This document shows, piece by piece, positions 31,410 to 39,996 of a stretch of 64,000 nt of DNA. The notes beneath the pieces were generated by a model. The model worked only from the letters and a program-made list of their open reading frames with translations. It made no database searches and had not been told where the DNA came from. Source of the DNA: Burkholderiaceae bacterium (GTDB lineage: Bacteria; Pseudomonadota; Gammaproteobacteria; Burkholderiales; Burkholderiaceae_C). The first letter of the stretch is position 1. The number at the start of each line of letters is the position of its first letter. The position numbers and the translations under genes are program-made. The stretch is from contig JACKLO010000008.1 of NCBI GenBank assembly GCA_024235915.1, positions 1 through 64,000 on the forward strand, written 5' to 3'.

Positions 31410-32753
31410 TCAGACCAACGCGGCCAGGAACGCGTCGAAGTGCGCGCAGACGGCTGCCAGGTCGTCGTCCGTGGCCATCGGCGGCACCAGCAGCATGTCG
31501 TGGAACGGCGTGACGAGCGCGCCGCGGTTGAGCCACCACAGGTGCAGCGCCGCTTCCACGTCGCCGGACATCGCGGCGCGGGCCTCGGCGGCGTCGCGCG
31601 GCGCGCTGGGCCGGAACTGCAGTTCCATCCGGGCGCCCAGCCGGGTCACGGTCCAGGGCAGCCCGCGCCGGGTGATGGCCGCCAGCAGCCCGGCCTGCAG
31701 GCGATCGGCACCACGGGCCATGGCCTGGGCTGACGCCGGCGTGTTGACCTCGGCCAGCGTCGCCTTCAGGGCCGCCAGGGCCAGCATGTTGGCCGACAGC
31801 GTGGTGCCGATCCCCGAGTGCCCCTCCGGCGCCGAGCCCTTGGCCGCCTGCATGCGGTCGGCCAGTTCGTCGGAGAAACCGTAGACGGCACACGGCATGC
31901 CGCCGGCCACCGCCTTGCCCACCACCAGCAGGTCCGGCACCACGCCATGCACCCGCGCCCAGCCGCCGTGCCCGGTGCTGACCGTGTGCGTCTCGTCCAG
32001 CAGCAGCAGGCTGCCGTGGCGGCGACAGGCGGCCTGCACGCCTTCGATGAAGCCCGGCAGCGGCGGCACCAGGCCGCAGTTGGTCAGCGCCGGTTCGGTG
32101 AGCACGGCCGCCACGTCGCCGCCGGCCAACGCCTTTTCCACTGCCACGAGGTCGTTGAACGGCACGACCACCGTGCCCAGCGCCAGGTCGTGCACCTGAC
32201 CCAGCAGGCTGGCCCGGGTGACGGTGCGGCCGTCGCGCAGGTCCACCAGCGTGTCGTCGACCGTGCCGTGGTAGCAGCCGTCGAACACCAGCAGCTTCGG
32301 CCGCCCGGTGACCGCACGCGCCCAGCGGATGGCGAAGCGGTTGGCGTCGCTGGCCGACAGCGCCAGCTGCCAGCGCGGCAGGCCGAAGGTGGCGGCCAGC
32401 AGGGTGCCGACCTCCACCAGCAACTCGCCCGGCAGCATGGTCGTCAGCCCGTCGGCGGCCTGGGTAGCGAGCGCGCGGGCCACCGCCGGTGGCGAGTGAC
32501 CGAACATGGCGCCGGTGTCGCCCAGGCAGAAGTCCGCGTAGCGATGGCCGTCGGCGCACCAGAGTTCGGCGCCCTGGGCCCGAGCGACGAACAGCGGGTG
32601 CGGCAGCGGCCAGTCCCGCATCCAGTGCATCGGCAGGCCGTACAGCCAGTGCGGCGCAGCTTGGGCGGCCAGCGCGGCGCTGCGCGGGTGCGTCGCGCGG
32701 TAGCGTTCGGCCTCGGCGCGCTGCACCCCGGCCAGCAGGTCGGCTCTAATCAT
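31410..32753 (-). CDS. Class III aminotransferase, glutamate-1-semialdehyde aminomutase-like
   Basis: 447 aa. PLP-enzyme features include FDGCYHGTVDDTLVD, LLLLDETHT (Asp that contacts the pyridine N) and LLVVGKAVAGGMP, whose Lys binds PLP. The N-terminus (HPRSAALAAQ, YGLPMHWMRDWP, DFCLGDTGAMFGHSPPAV) belongs to a bacterial aspartate-aminotransferase-family group close to HemL. Its amine substrate is unknown. The neighbouring divergent agmatinase gene (28 bp between starts) suggests a role in arginine/agmatine or GABA-type metabolism. Not hemL itself, given the DETHT variant and the context. Confidence 0.83.
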   Translation of the reverse strand: MIRADLLAGVQRAEAERYRATHPRSAALAAQAAPHWLYGLPMHWMRDWPLPHPLFVARAQGAELWCADGHRYADFCLGDTGAMFGHSPPAVARALATQAADGLTTMLPGELLVEVGTLLAATFGLPRWQLALSASDANRFAIRWARAVTGRPKLLVFDGCYHGTVDDTLVDLRDGRTVTRASLLGQVHDLALGTVVVPFNDLVAVEKALAGGDVAAVLTEPALTNCGLVPPLPGFIEGVQAACRRHGSLLLLDETHTVSTGHGGWARVHGVVPDLLVVGKAVAGGMPCAVYGFSDELADRMQAAKGSAPEGHSGIGTTLSANMLALAALKATLAEVNTPASAQAMARGADRLQAGLLAAITRRGLPWTVTRLGARMELQFRPSAPRDAAEARAAMSGDVEAALHLWWLNRGALVTPFHDMLLVPPMATDDDLAAVCAHFDAFLAALV

Positions 32754-32781
32754 GGGTGCATTCTTGACCAGCATCCGCACC

Positions 32782-33717
32782 ATGAGCGACTTCGCGTTCC
32801 TGTCCCAGACCTCCTTCCTGCGCGCCGACGCCGCGGCTGGCCAGCCGCTGGCCGTGGCCGGCATCGCCTGGGACGGGTCCACCACCAACCGGCCCGGTGC
32901 GCGGATGGCGCCACGCAGCATCCGCGAGGCCAGCCACATGCTGTGCGATGGCACCCACCCCTGGTTCGGCTGCACGCCCGCCGACCGGCTCGGCGACGCG
33001 GGCGACCTGGCCCTGCCCAACACGTCGCTGGAGCGCATGCGCGCCGCCTTGGCCGAGCCGGTGGCCGCGCTGATCCGTCGCCATCACATGGTGTGGCTGG
33101 GCGGCGATCACTCGATCACCCTGCCTCTGCTGCGCGCCTACCGCGCCTGGCTGGGCCGGCCGCTGGCGGTGCTGCACTTCGACGCCCACTGCGACACCTG
33201 GACCGACCACTTCGGCGAACCCAGCGGCCATGGCACCTGGGTCAGCGAGGCCGTGAGCGAGGGCCTGGTGGACCCGCGCTGCCTGGTGCAGGTGGGCATC
33301 CGCTCGGCGGCCGAAGCCGCGGCCCGCGACTACGTCACCCACGCCGGCGGCCGCGTGTGGACCGCCCGCGACCTGCGGGGCCGTGACGGCAGCGATGCGC
33401 TGCGGCCCGTGCTCGACGACCTGCGCGCCCGCCTGGTTGCCGCCGGGCTGCCGCCGCTGTACCTGACGCTGGACATCGACTGCCTGGACCCGGCCTTCGC
33501 GCCCGGCACCGGCACGCCGGAACCGGGCGGGCTGAGCACCAGCCAGGTGCTGACGCTGCTCGAAGATGGTGCCGATCTGCCCTGGGTGGGCATGGACTGC
33601 GTGGAGGTCTCGCCACCCTACGACCACGCCGAGCTGAGCAGTCAGGCCGCGGCCCACTTCGTCTGGACCTACCTCTGCGGTCGTGTGAAGGCCATGGACG
33701 CGCGATCCGGCGGCTGA
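32782..33717 (+). CDS. speB: Agmatinase/ureohydrolase
   Basis: 311 aa. The binuclear Mn motifs of the arginase family are all present: GGDHSITLPLL, FDAHCDTWTDH and DIDCLDPAFAPGTGTPEPGG. The last is the agmatinase-type loop. It hydrolyses agmatine (or guanidinobutyrate) to urea and putrescine (or GABA). I start at 32782 (MSDFAFLSQ); a Met ten codons upstream would overlap the divergent gene. Its putrescine product would feed the catabolic cluster downstream. Guanidinobutyrase activity is a real alternative. Confidence 0.87.
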   Translation: MSDFAFLSQTSFLRADAAAGQPLAVAGIAWDGSTTNRPGARMAPRSIREASHMLCDGTHPWFGCTPADRLGDAGDLALPNTSLERMRAALAEPVAALIRRHHMVWLGGDHSITLPLLRAYRAWLGRPLAVLHFDAHCDTWTDHFGEPSGHGTWVSEAVSEGLVDPRCLVQVGIRSAAEAAARDYVTHAGGRVWTARDLRGRDGSDALRPVLDDLRARLVAAGLPPLYLTLDIDCLDPAFAPGTGTPEPGGLSTSQVLTLLEDGADLPWVGMDCVEVSPPYDHAELSSQAAAHFVWTYLCGRVKAMDARSGG

Positions 33718-33807
33718 AACGGCCCACGGATCGGCCGCGGCCTTGACCAGCCTCAAGGACCCGCCCGGTCACGGCCGCCAAGATCGGCTGCAACAGGAGG
33801 TGTTGCC

Positions 33808-34371
33808 ATGTCTGCCGATGCTGCCGTTTCGTCCGTCCCCACCACCGCACGGGCCGCCCGACCGACCCGCCCCGAACGGGTGCAGGTGCCGGCGCCCGAG
33901 GGCTTCGAGGCCCTGGACCGCACCCACCGCGAGGTTCAGGCCATGCTGGGGCGCTTCTCCGCATTGCTGGACCACGTCGACGACAACGGCCCCGACGAGG
34001 AGGCCCGCCGCATGGCGGCCGAGATCCGTGCCTTCTTCGACGGTCATGCCCGCCAGCATCACGCCGACGAGGAGCGCCTGGTGTTCCCGTCGCTGCTGAA
34101 CAGCGGGAACGCCGACCTGGTGCACCACGTCAAGCGCCTGCAGCAGGACCACGGCTGGCTGGAGGAGGACTGGCTCGAACTGGCGCCGCAGATCGAAGCC
34201 ATCGAGCGCGGCTACAACTGGTACGACCTGCCCATGCTGCGCCATGCGCTGCCGGTGTTCGCCGCGCTGTACGACGAGCACATCGTGCTCGAGGAAACGG
34301 TGGTCTACCCCGCCGCCAAGGGCCACCAGCAGGCCCTGGCCGCCGGCGTCTCGGCCCGGACCGGCAGCTGA
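33808..34371 (+). CDS. Hemerythrin-domain protein
   Basis: 187 aa. The His/Glu iron ligands of a hemerythrin four-helix bundle are visible: LDRTHREVQAML, HARQHHADEERLVFPSL, LQQDHGWLEEDW and YDEHIVLEETVVYP. A disordered, Ala/Pro-rich segment of about 30 residues precedes the domain. Such proteins bind oxygen, NO or iron and take part in stress or redox sensing. The start has a perfect AGGAGG upstream. It is convergent with the Lrp-type regulator gene and seems monocistronic. Confidence 0.9.
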   Translation: MSADAAVSSVPTTARAARPTRPERVQVPAPEGFEALDRTHREVQAMLGRFSALLDHVDDNGPDEEARRMAAEIRAFFDGHARQHHADEERLVFPSLLNSGNADLVHHVKRLQQDHGWLEEDWLELAPQIEAIERGYNWYDLPMLRHALPVFAALYDEHIVLEETVVYPAAKGHQQALAAGVSARTGS

Positions 34372-34407
34372 GCACCCGGGGCAACCCCGACGGCGTTCGG
34401 CGGTCGG

Positions 34408-34902
34408 TCAGCCGTCCGGATCGTCCAGCGGCAGCGCCGTCGTCTGCTTGACGGTTCGCAGCACCAGCATCGAGTTGGAGCGCACCACGCCCGGCAGGCG
34501 CGGCAGCACCTCGGCGTGGAAGCGCTCGAGATCGGCCGCGTCGCGGTACATGAAGCGCACGAGGTAGTCGTTGGTGCCGGCCACGTAGAAGCAGTCCAGG
34601 ATCGCCGGCTGGTCGCGCACCGCCTGCTCGAAGGCCTCGAGCCGCCTGGGTTGGGTGCTTTCCAGGTTGATGATGGTGTAGCTGGTGCCGTGCCGGCCCA
34701 GGCTGCGGGGGTTGAGCAGGGCCACGTAGCGGGCGATGACGCCGGCCTCCTCCAGTGCCTTCACGCGCCGCAGGCAGGCCGACGGCGACAGATGCACGCG
34801 CTGCGCCAGCTCCACGTTCGACAGCCGGCCCTCGGCCTGCAGCAGGTTCAGGATCTCGATGTCGATCGCATCGAGTTGCGTGACGGGGGTTCCTGAAGGC
34901 AC
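34408..34902 (-). CDS. Lrp/AsnC-family transcriptional regulator
   Basis: 164 aa. The helix-turn-helix (LDAIDIEILNLLQAEGRLSN, LAQRVHLSPSACLRRVKALE) is followed by a RAM/AsnC ligand domain (TSYTIINLES, ILDCFYVAGTNDYLVRFMYRD, GVVRSNSMLVLRTVKQTTALPL). Lrp-type regulators respond to amino acids. It is divergent from the beta-alanine aminotransferase gene, so it probably controls the polyamine/omega-amino-acid cluster. I chose a GTG start at 34902; the exact start is uncertain and could lie upstream. Confidence 0.9.
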   Translation of the reverse strand: MPSGTPVTQLDAIDIEILNLLQAEGRLSNVELAQRVHLSPSACLRRVKALEEAGVIARYVALLNPRSLGRHGTSYTIINLESTQPRRLEAFEQAVRDQPAILDCFYVAGTNDYLVRFMYRDAADLERFHAEVLPRLPGVVRSNSMLVLRTVKQTTALPLDDPDG

Positions 34903-35048
34903 GAAGTGGCGCGGACGCAGCTGGTGACCGAACGATTGTGCGCCACTGCGGGCAAGCCCACCCTCCGGACGCACGCACATTGCGCGGCGGCCGGCATAGA
35001 CTGCGAAGGCTCGCCACGCTTGGCCTGCCACCGCCCGAGGAGCCCCTC
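34903..35048. promoter_or_regulatory. Divergent control region of lrp-like and aminotransferase genes
   Basis: 146 bp between divergent start codons. ATTGTGCGC (34935-34943) and ATTGCGCG (34979-34986) are similar half-sites about four helical turns apart and are candidates for Lrp-type binding. No convincing -10/-35 pair is visible. Confidence 0.4.
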
Positions 35049-36422
35049 ATGAACAAGCCCCAAGACCTTCCGATGGCCGCGGCCGCCGCTGCGGCCGCTG
35101 CGGCGACCACAGGCGGCGACGCCGCCCTCGACGCCTTCTGGATGCCGTTCACGGCCAACCGGCAGTTCAAGAAGTCGCCACGCCTGCTGGCCAAGGCCTC
35201 GGGCATGCACTACTGGGACGCCGACGGCCGCCAGATCCTGGACGGCTGCGCTGGCCTGTGGTGCGTGAACGCCGGGCACAACCGGCCGAAGATCGTGGCG
35301 GCCATCCAGGCCCAGGCGGCCGAGCTGGATTTCGCGCCGACCTTCCAGATGGGCCACCCGCTGGCCTTCGAACTCGCCGGCCAGATCACCCGGATTGCCC
35401 CCGAAGGCATGGGCAAGGTGTTCTTCACCAACTCCGGGTCGGAATCGGTGGAGACGGCGCTGAAGATGGCCCTGGCCTACCACCGCGTGCGCGGCGAGGG
35501 CCAGCGCACCCGGCTCATCGGCCGCGAGCGCGGCTACCACGGCGTGAACTTCGGCGGCATCTCGGTGGGCGGCATCGTCGCCAACCGCAAGATGTTCGGC
35601 GCCATGCTGGCCGGCGTGGACCACATCCGCCACACGCACGACCCGGCGCGCAACGCCTTCTCCGTCGGCCAGCCGGCCCATGGCGCGGACTTCGCCGACG
35701 ACCTCGAGCGCCTGTGCGCGCTGCACGACCCGAGCACCATCGCCGCGGTCATCGTCGAGCCCATCGCCGGGTCCACCGGCGTGCTGATCCCGCCGCAGGG
35801 CTACCTGCAGCGTCTGCGCGAGATCTGCGACCGCCACGGCATCCTGCTGATCTTCGACGAGGTCATCACCGGCTTCGGGCGCACCGGCAACCCGTTCGCG
35901 GCCCAGACCTTCGGCGTCACGCCCGACCTGATGACGGTGGCCAAGGGCCTGACCAACGGCGCGGTGCCGATGGGCGCGGTGATCGCGAAGGACATGATCC
36001 ACGACGCGTTCATGAACGGCCCGGAGCACATGATCGAGTTCTTCCATGGCTACACCTACAGTGCCCACCCGCTGGCCTGCGCGGCGGGCCTGGCCACGCT
36101 GCAGACCTATGCCGAAGAAGGCCTGCTCACGCGCGCACAACAGTTGCAGGGGCAACTCGCCGAGCGTCTGCACGCCCTGCGCGACGCGCCCAACGTGATC
36201 GACGTGCGCAACTACGGGCTGGTGGGCGGCGTGGAGCTGGCGCCGCGCCCCGGCGAGCCGGGCAAGCGCGGTTTCGAGGTCTTCCTGGACTGCTATGCCA
36301 ACGGCGTGCTGATCCGCACCACCGGCGACACCATCGCGATGTCGCCGCCGCTGATCATCGAGCCGGCGCAGATCGACCACATCGTCGACACCGTGCGCGC
36401 AGCGCTCGGCCGCGTGGCCTGA
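35049..36422 (+). CDS. bauA: Beta-alanine (omega-amino acid)-pyruvate aminotransferase
   Basis: 457 aa. The N-terminal block FWMPFTANRQFKKSPRLL and DGCAGLWCVNAGHNR are typical of omega-amino acid:pyruvate transaminases. The class III core has FTNSGSESVETALKMA, LLIFDEVITGFGRTG and the PLP Lys in TVAKGLTNGAVPMG. It transfers amino groups from beta-alanine or other omega-amines to pyruvate. The start at 35049 is preceded by GAGG. A run of ten Ala (residues about 10-19) precedes the enzyme core. It is the first gene of the polyamine catabolic operon. Confidence 0.9.
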   Translation: MNKPQDLPMAAAAAAAAAATTGGDAALDAFWMPFTANRQFKKSPRLLAKASGMHYWDADGRQILDGCAGLWCVNAGHNRPKIVAAIQAQAAELDFAPTFQMGHPLAFELAGQITRIAPEGMGKVFFTNSGSESVETALKMALAYHRVRGEGQRTRLIGRERGYHGVNFGGISVGGIVANRKMFGAMLAGVDHIRHTHDPARNAFSVGQPAHGADFADDLERLCALHDPSTIAAVIVEPIAGSTGVLIPPQGYLQRLREICDRHGILLIFDEVITGFGRTGNPFAAQTFGVTPDLMTVAKGLTNGAVPMGAVIAKDMIHDAFMNGPEHMIEFFHGYTYSAHPLACAAGLATLQTYAEEGLLTRAQQLQGQLAERLHALRDAPNVIDVRNYGLVGGVELAPRPGEPGKRGFEVFLDCYANGVLIRTTGDTIAMSPPLIIEPAQIDHIVDTVRAALGRVA

Positions 36423-36471
36423 ACCGGCCCGCGCCGACACCGACGGACCAGAAGAGGACGCTGCCTATCGT

Positions 36472-37788
36472 ATGCCGTGGCTGGACACCGACCGTGCGCT
36501 GACGCGGAACTCCTACTACGCCGCCACCGCGGCGCGCGGAGCCGCCCACCCGCCACTGTCGGGGTCCGCCACCTGCGACGTGGCCGTGGTCGGCGGTGGC
36601 CTGGCCGGGCTCAGTGCCGCGCTGGACCTGAAGGCGCGGGGCTTCGACGTCGCCCTGCTCGAGGCGCGCGAGATCGGCTTCGGTGCCAGCGGCCGCAACG
36701 GTGGCCAGGCCATCCACGGCCTGGCCTGCGACCAGGACGTCATCGAAGCCCAGTTGGGGCTGGACGATGCCCGCCGCGTCTGGGCGATGACCATCGAGGC
36801 GCTGGACCTGCTGCGCGAGCGCATCGCCGACCATCGCATCGCCTGCGACTGGCGCGACGGCTACCTGGGCCTGGCCACCAGCGCGCGCAAGGGCCGCGCG
36901 CTGGCCGAATGGGCCGACCGCATCGCGTCGGTCTACGGCTACCCGCTGACGCGCATCGCCCCGGCCGACCTGCCCGCCTGGATCGCCAGTGCGCGCTTCC
37001 ACAGCGGCGTGCACGACCCGCGCTCCGGCCACCTGCATCCGCTGAAGTACACCTACGGCCTGGCCGATGCCGCGGCGGCAGCCGGTGTGCGCCTGCACGA
37101 GGGCACGCCCTTGCAGGGCCTGCAACCGGGCCGGGACGGCGTGGTGCTGCGCACGCCGCAGGGTGAACTGCGGGCCCGGCAGGTGCTGCTGGCCGGCAAC
37201 GTCTACCTGCAGGACATCGCGCCCGGCCTGGCGCCGGAGCTCGGCCCGCGCATCATGCCCGTCGGCACGTACATTGCGTGTTCCGAACCGCTGGGCGAGG
37301 CCCGCGCCACCGCGCTCGTGCCCAGCCGCTCTGCCGTCTGCGACACCGACTTCGTGCTCGACTACTTCCGCACCACTGACGACCACCGCGTGCTCTACGG
37401 CGGCCGCGTCAGCTACAGCACGGTCACGCCGACCGACCTGCCCGAGAGCATGCGCCAGCGCATGCTGGCCACCTTCCCGCAGCTGGCGGGCGTGAAGGTG
37501 GACTACGCCTGGGGCGGCTTCGTCGACATCACGATGAACCGGGCGCCGGACTTCGGCCGCCTGGCCGCGGCGCCGCAGGTCTACTACCTGCAGGGCTTCT
37601 CCGGCCACGGGCTGGCGCTCACCGGCCTGGCCGGGCGCCTCGTGGCCGAGGCCATGACCGGCGACGCGGGCCGCTTCGACCTCTTCACCCGCCTGAAACA
37701 CCGCCCGTTCCCGGGCGGGCGGGCGCTGCGCACGCCGGCGCTGGTGCTGGGCATGGCCTGGTACCGGCTGCGCGACCTGATCGGCTGA
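36472..37788 (+). CDS. puuB: Gamma-glutamylputrescine oxidase (FAD)
   Basis: 438 aa. The FAD-binding VAVVGGGLAGLSAALDL at the N-terminus, EIGFGASGRNGGQAIHG and the C-terminal YYLQGFSGHGLALTGLAGRL are typical of PuuB-like, DadA-fold amine oxidases. In the Puu pathway it oxidises gamma-glutamylputrescine to gamma-glutamyl-gamma-aminobutyraldehyde. It lies between bauA and puuD in one operon. By itself the fold could be another amino acid oxidase; the neighbours make the call. The start at 36472 is the first in-frame Met. Confidence 0.88.
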   Translation: MPWLDTDRALTRNSYYAATAARGAAHPPLSGSATCDVAVVGGGLAGLSAALDLKARGFDVALLEAREIGFGASGRNGGQAIHGLACDQDVIEAQLGLDDARRVWAMTIEALDLLRERIADHRIACDWRDGYLGLATSARKGRALAEWADRIASVYGYPLTRIAPADLPAWIASARFHSGVHDPRSGHLHPLKYTYGLADAAAAAGVRLHEGTPLQGLQPGRDGVVLRTPQGELRARQVLLAGNVYLQDIAPGLAPELGPRIMPVGTYIACSEPLGEARATALVPSRSAVCDTDFVLDYFRTTDDHRVLYGGRVSYSTVTPTDLPESMRQRMLATFPQLAGVKVDYAWGGFVDITMNRAPDFGRLAAAPQVYYLQGFSGHGLALTGLAGRLVAEAMTGDAGRFDLFTRLKHRPFPGGRALRTPALVLGMAWYRLRDLIG

Positions 37789-37800
37789 GACTTCCAGAAC

Positions 37801-38619
37801 ATGACCACCCTGCCCGTCGTGCTCGTCCCCGCCTGCAACCGCATGCTCGGTGAGCACCCGTTCCACATCGCCGGCCGCAAGTACGTCGACGCCGTGCGCC
37901 TGGCCGGTGCCCTGCCGCTGGTGGTGCCGCGCGCCGAGCCGGCGGAGGTCGAGACGCTGCTGCAGCTGGCCGACGGCGTGCTCCTCACCGGTTCGCCGTC
38001 CAACGTGCATCCTCGGCATTTCGACGAGGACGTCCACGACCCGGCCCTCCCGCTGGACCCGGCGCGCGACGACTGGACGCTGCCGCTGATCCCGCAGCTG
38101 CTGGCACGCGGCATTCCGCTGCTGGCCATCTGCCGCGGCACCCAGGAGGTCAACGTGGCGCTGGGCGGGACGCTGCACCAGGCGGTGCACGAGGTCGGGC
38201 CCTACGCCGACCACCGTGCCGACGATGCGCAGCCCGCCGCCGTGCAGTACGGCCCGGCGCACCCGCTCCAGGCGGTGCCCGGCGGCTTGCTGGCCCGCAT
38301 CGTCGGCCGCGAGACCTTCGAGGTGAACTCGGTGCACGGCCAGGCCGTGGCCACGCTGGCGCCGGGCCTGCGCGCCGAGGGCCATGCGCCCGACGGGCTG
38401 GTCGAAGCCTTCACCCACCCCGAGGCGCCCGGCTTCAACCTCTGCGTGCAGTGGCACCCGGAGTGGCGGGCCGCGGAGAATGACGTGTCGGTGCGGCTGT
38501 TCGAGGCTTTCGGGCGTGCCGTGCGCGGCTACCGTGACCGTGTGCGCGGCCCTTTGCCAGGTTCCGGCCCTGCCACCCATGCCGCCAAACCGACCGAACC
38601 CGCCACAGGTGCCCCATGA
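37801..38619 (+). CDS. puuD: Gamma-glutamyl-GABA hydrolase
   Basis: 272 aa. A class I glutamine-amidotransferase-like hydrolase with the nucleophile Cys in LLAICRGTQEVNVALGG and catalytic His in VQWHPEW, plus NSVHGQAVATLAPGL. PuuD releases GABA from gamma-glutamyl-GABA at the end of the glutamylated putrescine pathway. A Pro/Thr-rich C-terminal tail of about 20 residues is unusual but in frame. Its stop overlaps the puuA start by ATGA. Confidence 0.91.
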   Translation: MTTLPVVLVPACNRMLGEHPFHIAGRKYVDAVRLAGALPLVVPRAEPAEVETLLQLADGVLLTGSPSNVHPRHFDEDVHDPALPLDPARDDWTLPLIPQLLARGIPLLAICRGTQEVNVALGGTLHQAVHEVGPYADHRADDAQPAAVQYGPAHPLQAVPGGLLARIVGRETFEVNSVHGQAVATLAPGLRAEGHAPDGLVEAFTHPEAPGFNLCVQWHPEWRAAENDVSVRLFEAFGRAVRGYRDRVRGPLPGSGPATHAAKPTEPATGAP

Positions 38620-39983
38620 TCGACCGCGAACCCCAGACCTTCAACCAGCTCGAGCAGTGGCTCGACCAGAACCGTGTCACCGAGATCGAGTGCCTCGTGC
38701 CCGACCTCACCGGCGTGGCCCGCGGCAAGATCCTGCCGCGCCAGAAATTCACCGAGGACCGCGGCATGCGGCTGCCCGAGGGCGTGGTCGCGATGGGCGT
38801 GACCGGCGAGCTGCCGCACGAGGGGCCTTACTTCGACATCATCGCCTCCACCGACCGCGACATGCACCTGCGCCCCGACCCTGGCACGGCGCGCATCGTG
38901 CCGTGGGCCAGCGATCCCACGGCGCAGGTCATCCACGACTGCTACGACCGTGACGGCCGCCTGATCCCGTTTGCGCCCCGTTCGGTGCTGCGCCGGGTCT
39001 GCGAGCGCTTCGATGCCGCGGGCTGGTCGCCGGTCGTGGCCCCGGAGCTCGAGTTCTACCTGGTGGCGCGCAACACCGACCCCGACGTGCCGCTGAAGCC
39101 GCCGATCGGCCGCAGCGGGCGCAGCGAGACCAGCCGGCAGGCCTATTCCATCGAGGCGGTCAACGAGTTCGACCCGCTGTTCGAGGAGATCTACGCCTAC
39201 TGCGACCAGATGGAGCTCAACGTGGACACGCTGATCCACGAGATCGGCGCCGGGCAGATGGAGATCAACTTCTTCCATGCCCACCCGCTGGGGCTGGCCG
39301 ACGAGGTCTTCCTGTTCAAGCGCACGGTGCGCGAGAGTGCGCTGCGGCACGACATGTTCGCCACCTTCATGGCCAAGCCGATTGCCGGCGAGCCGGGCAG
39401 CGCGATGCACATCCACCAAAGCATCGTCGACAAGGCCAGCGGCCGCAACATCTTCAGCAACGAGGACGGCACGGCCACGCGCGAGTTCTTCTGGTACATC
39501 GGCGGCCTGCAGAAGTACGCACCGGCGGCGATGGCGCTGTTTGCGCCCTACGTCAACAGCTACCGCCGGCTGGCGCGCCGCACCGCCGCACCCATCAACA
39601 TCCAGTGGGGCACCGACAACCGCACGGTGGGCTTCCGCAGCCCGGTGGCGGCGCCTTCGGCCCGGCGCATCGAGAACCGCGTGATCGGCGCCGACGCCAA
39701 CCCCTATGTCGCGCTGGCCGCCACCCTGGCCTGCGGCTGGCTGGGCATCCAGAACCGGATCGAACCCAAGCCGGAGTACCGCGGCGACGCCTACCTGGGC
39801 GACTTCGCCCTGCCGCGCAGCCTGGGCGAGGCGCTGGCGCTGCTGCGCGAGGAAACCGACCTGGCCGAGGCCCTGGGGCACGAGTTCGTCACCGTCTACA
39901 CCGAGATCAAGGAGACGGAGTACGAGGAGTTCATGAAGGTGATCTCGCCGTGGGAGCGCGAGCACCTGCTGCTGCACGTCTGA
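38616..39983 (+). CDS. puuA: Gamma-glutamylputrescine synthetase
   Basis: 455 aa, glutamine synthetase fold. The N-terminal beta-grasp (TEIECLVPDLTGVARGKILP) leads into catalytic blocks EIGAGQMEINFFHAHPL, MAKPIAGEPGSAMHIHQS and NIQWGTDNRTVGFRSP. PuuA-type enzymes ligate glutamate to putrescine with ATP, the first step of the Puu pathway. Some relatives act on other amines or on imidazole compounds. Context with puuB, puuC, puuD and a putrescine transporter makes PuuA most likely. Confidence 0.9.
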   Translation: MIDREPQTFNQLEQWLDQNRVTEIECLVPDLTGVARGKILPRQKFTEDRGMRLPEGVVAMGVTGELPHEGPYFDIIASTDRDMHLRPDPGTARIVPWASDPTAQVIHDCYDRDGRLIPFAPRSVLRRVCERFDAAGWSPVVAPELEFYLVARNTDPDVPLKPPIGRSGRSETSRQAYSIEAVNEFDPLFEEIYAYCDQMELNVDTLIHEIGAGQMEINFFHAHPLGLADEVFLFKRTVRESALRHDMFATFMAKPIAGEPGSAMHIHQSIVDKASGRNIFSNEDGTATREFFWYIGGLQKYAPAAMALFAPYVNSYRRLARRTAAPINIQWGTDNRTVGFRSPVAAPSARRIENRVIGADANPYVALAATLACGWLGIQNRIEPKPEYRGDAYLGDFALPRSLGEALALLREETDLAEALGHEFVTVYTEIKETEYEEFMKVISPWEREHLLLHV

Positions 39984-39996
39984 AAGCCGGGCCCCG

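Noticed and set aside
34377..34389. Short hairpin between the hemerythrin and Lrp-type genes
   Set aside because: Only a 5-bp stem with a three-base loop and no T-run; too weak to call a terminator.
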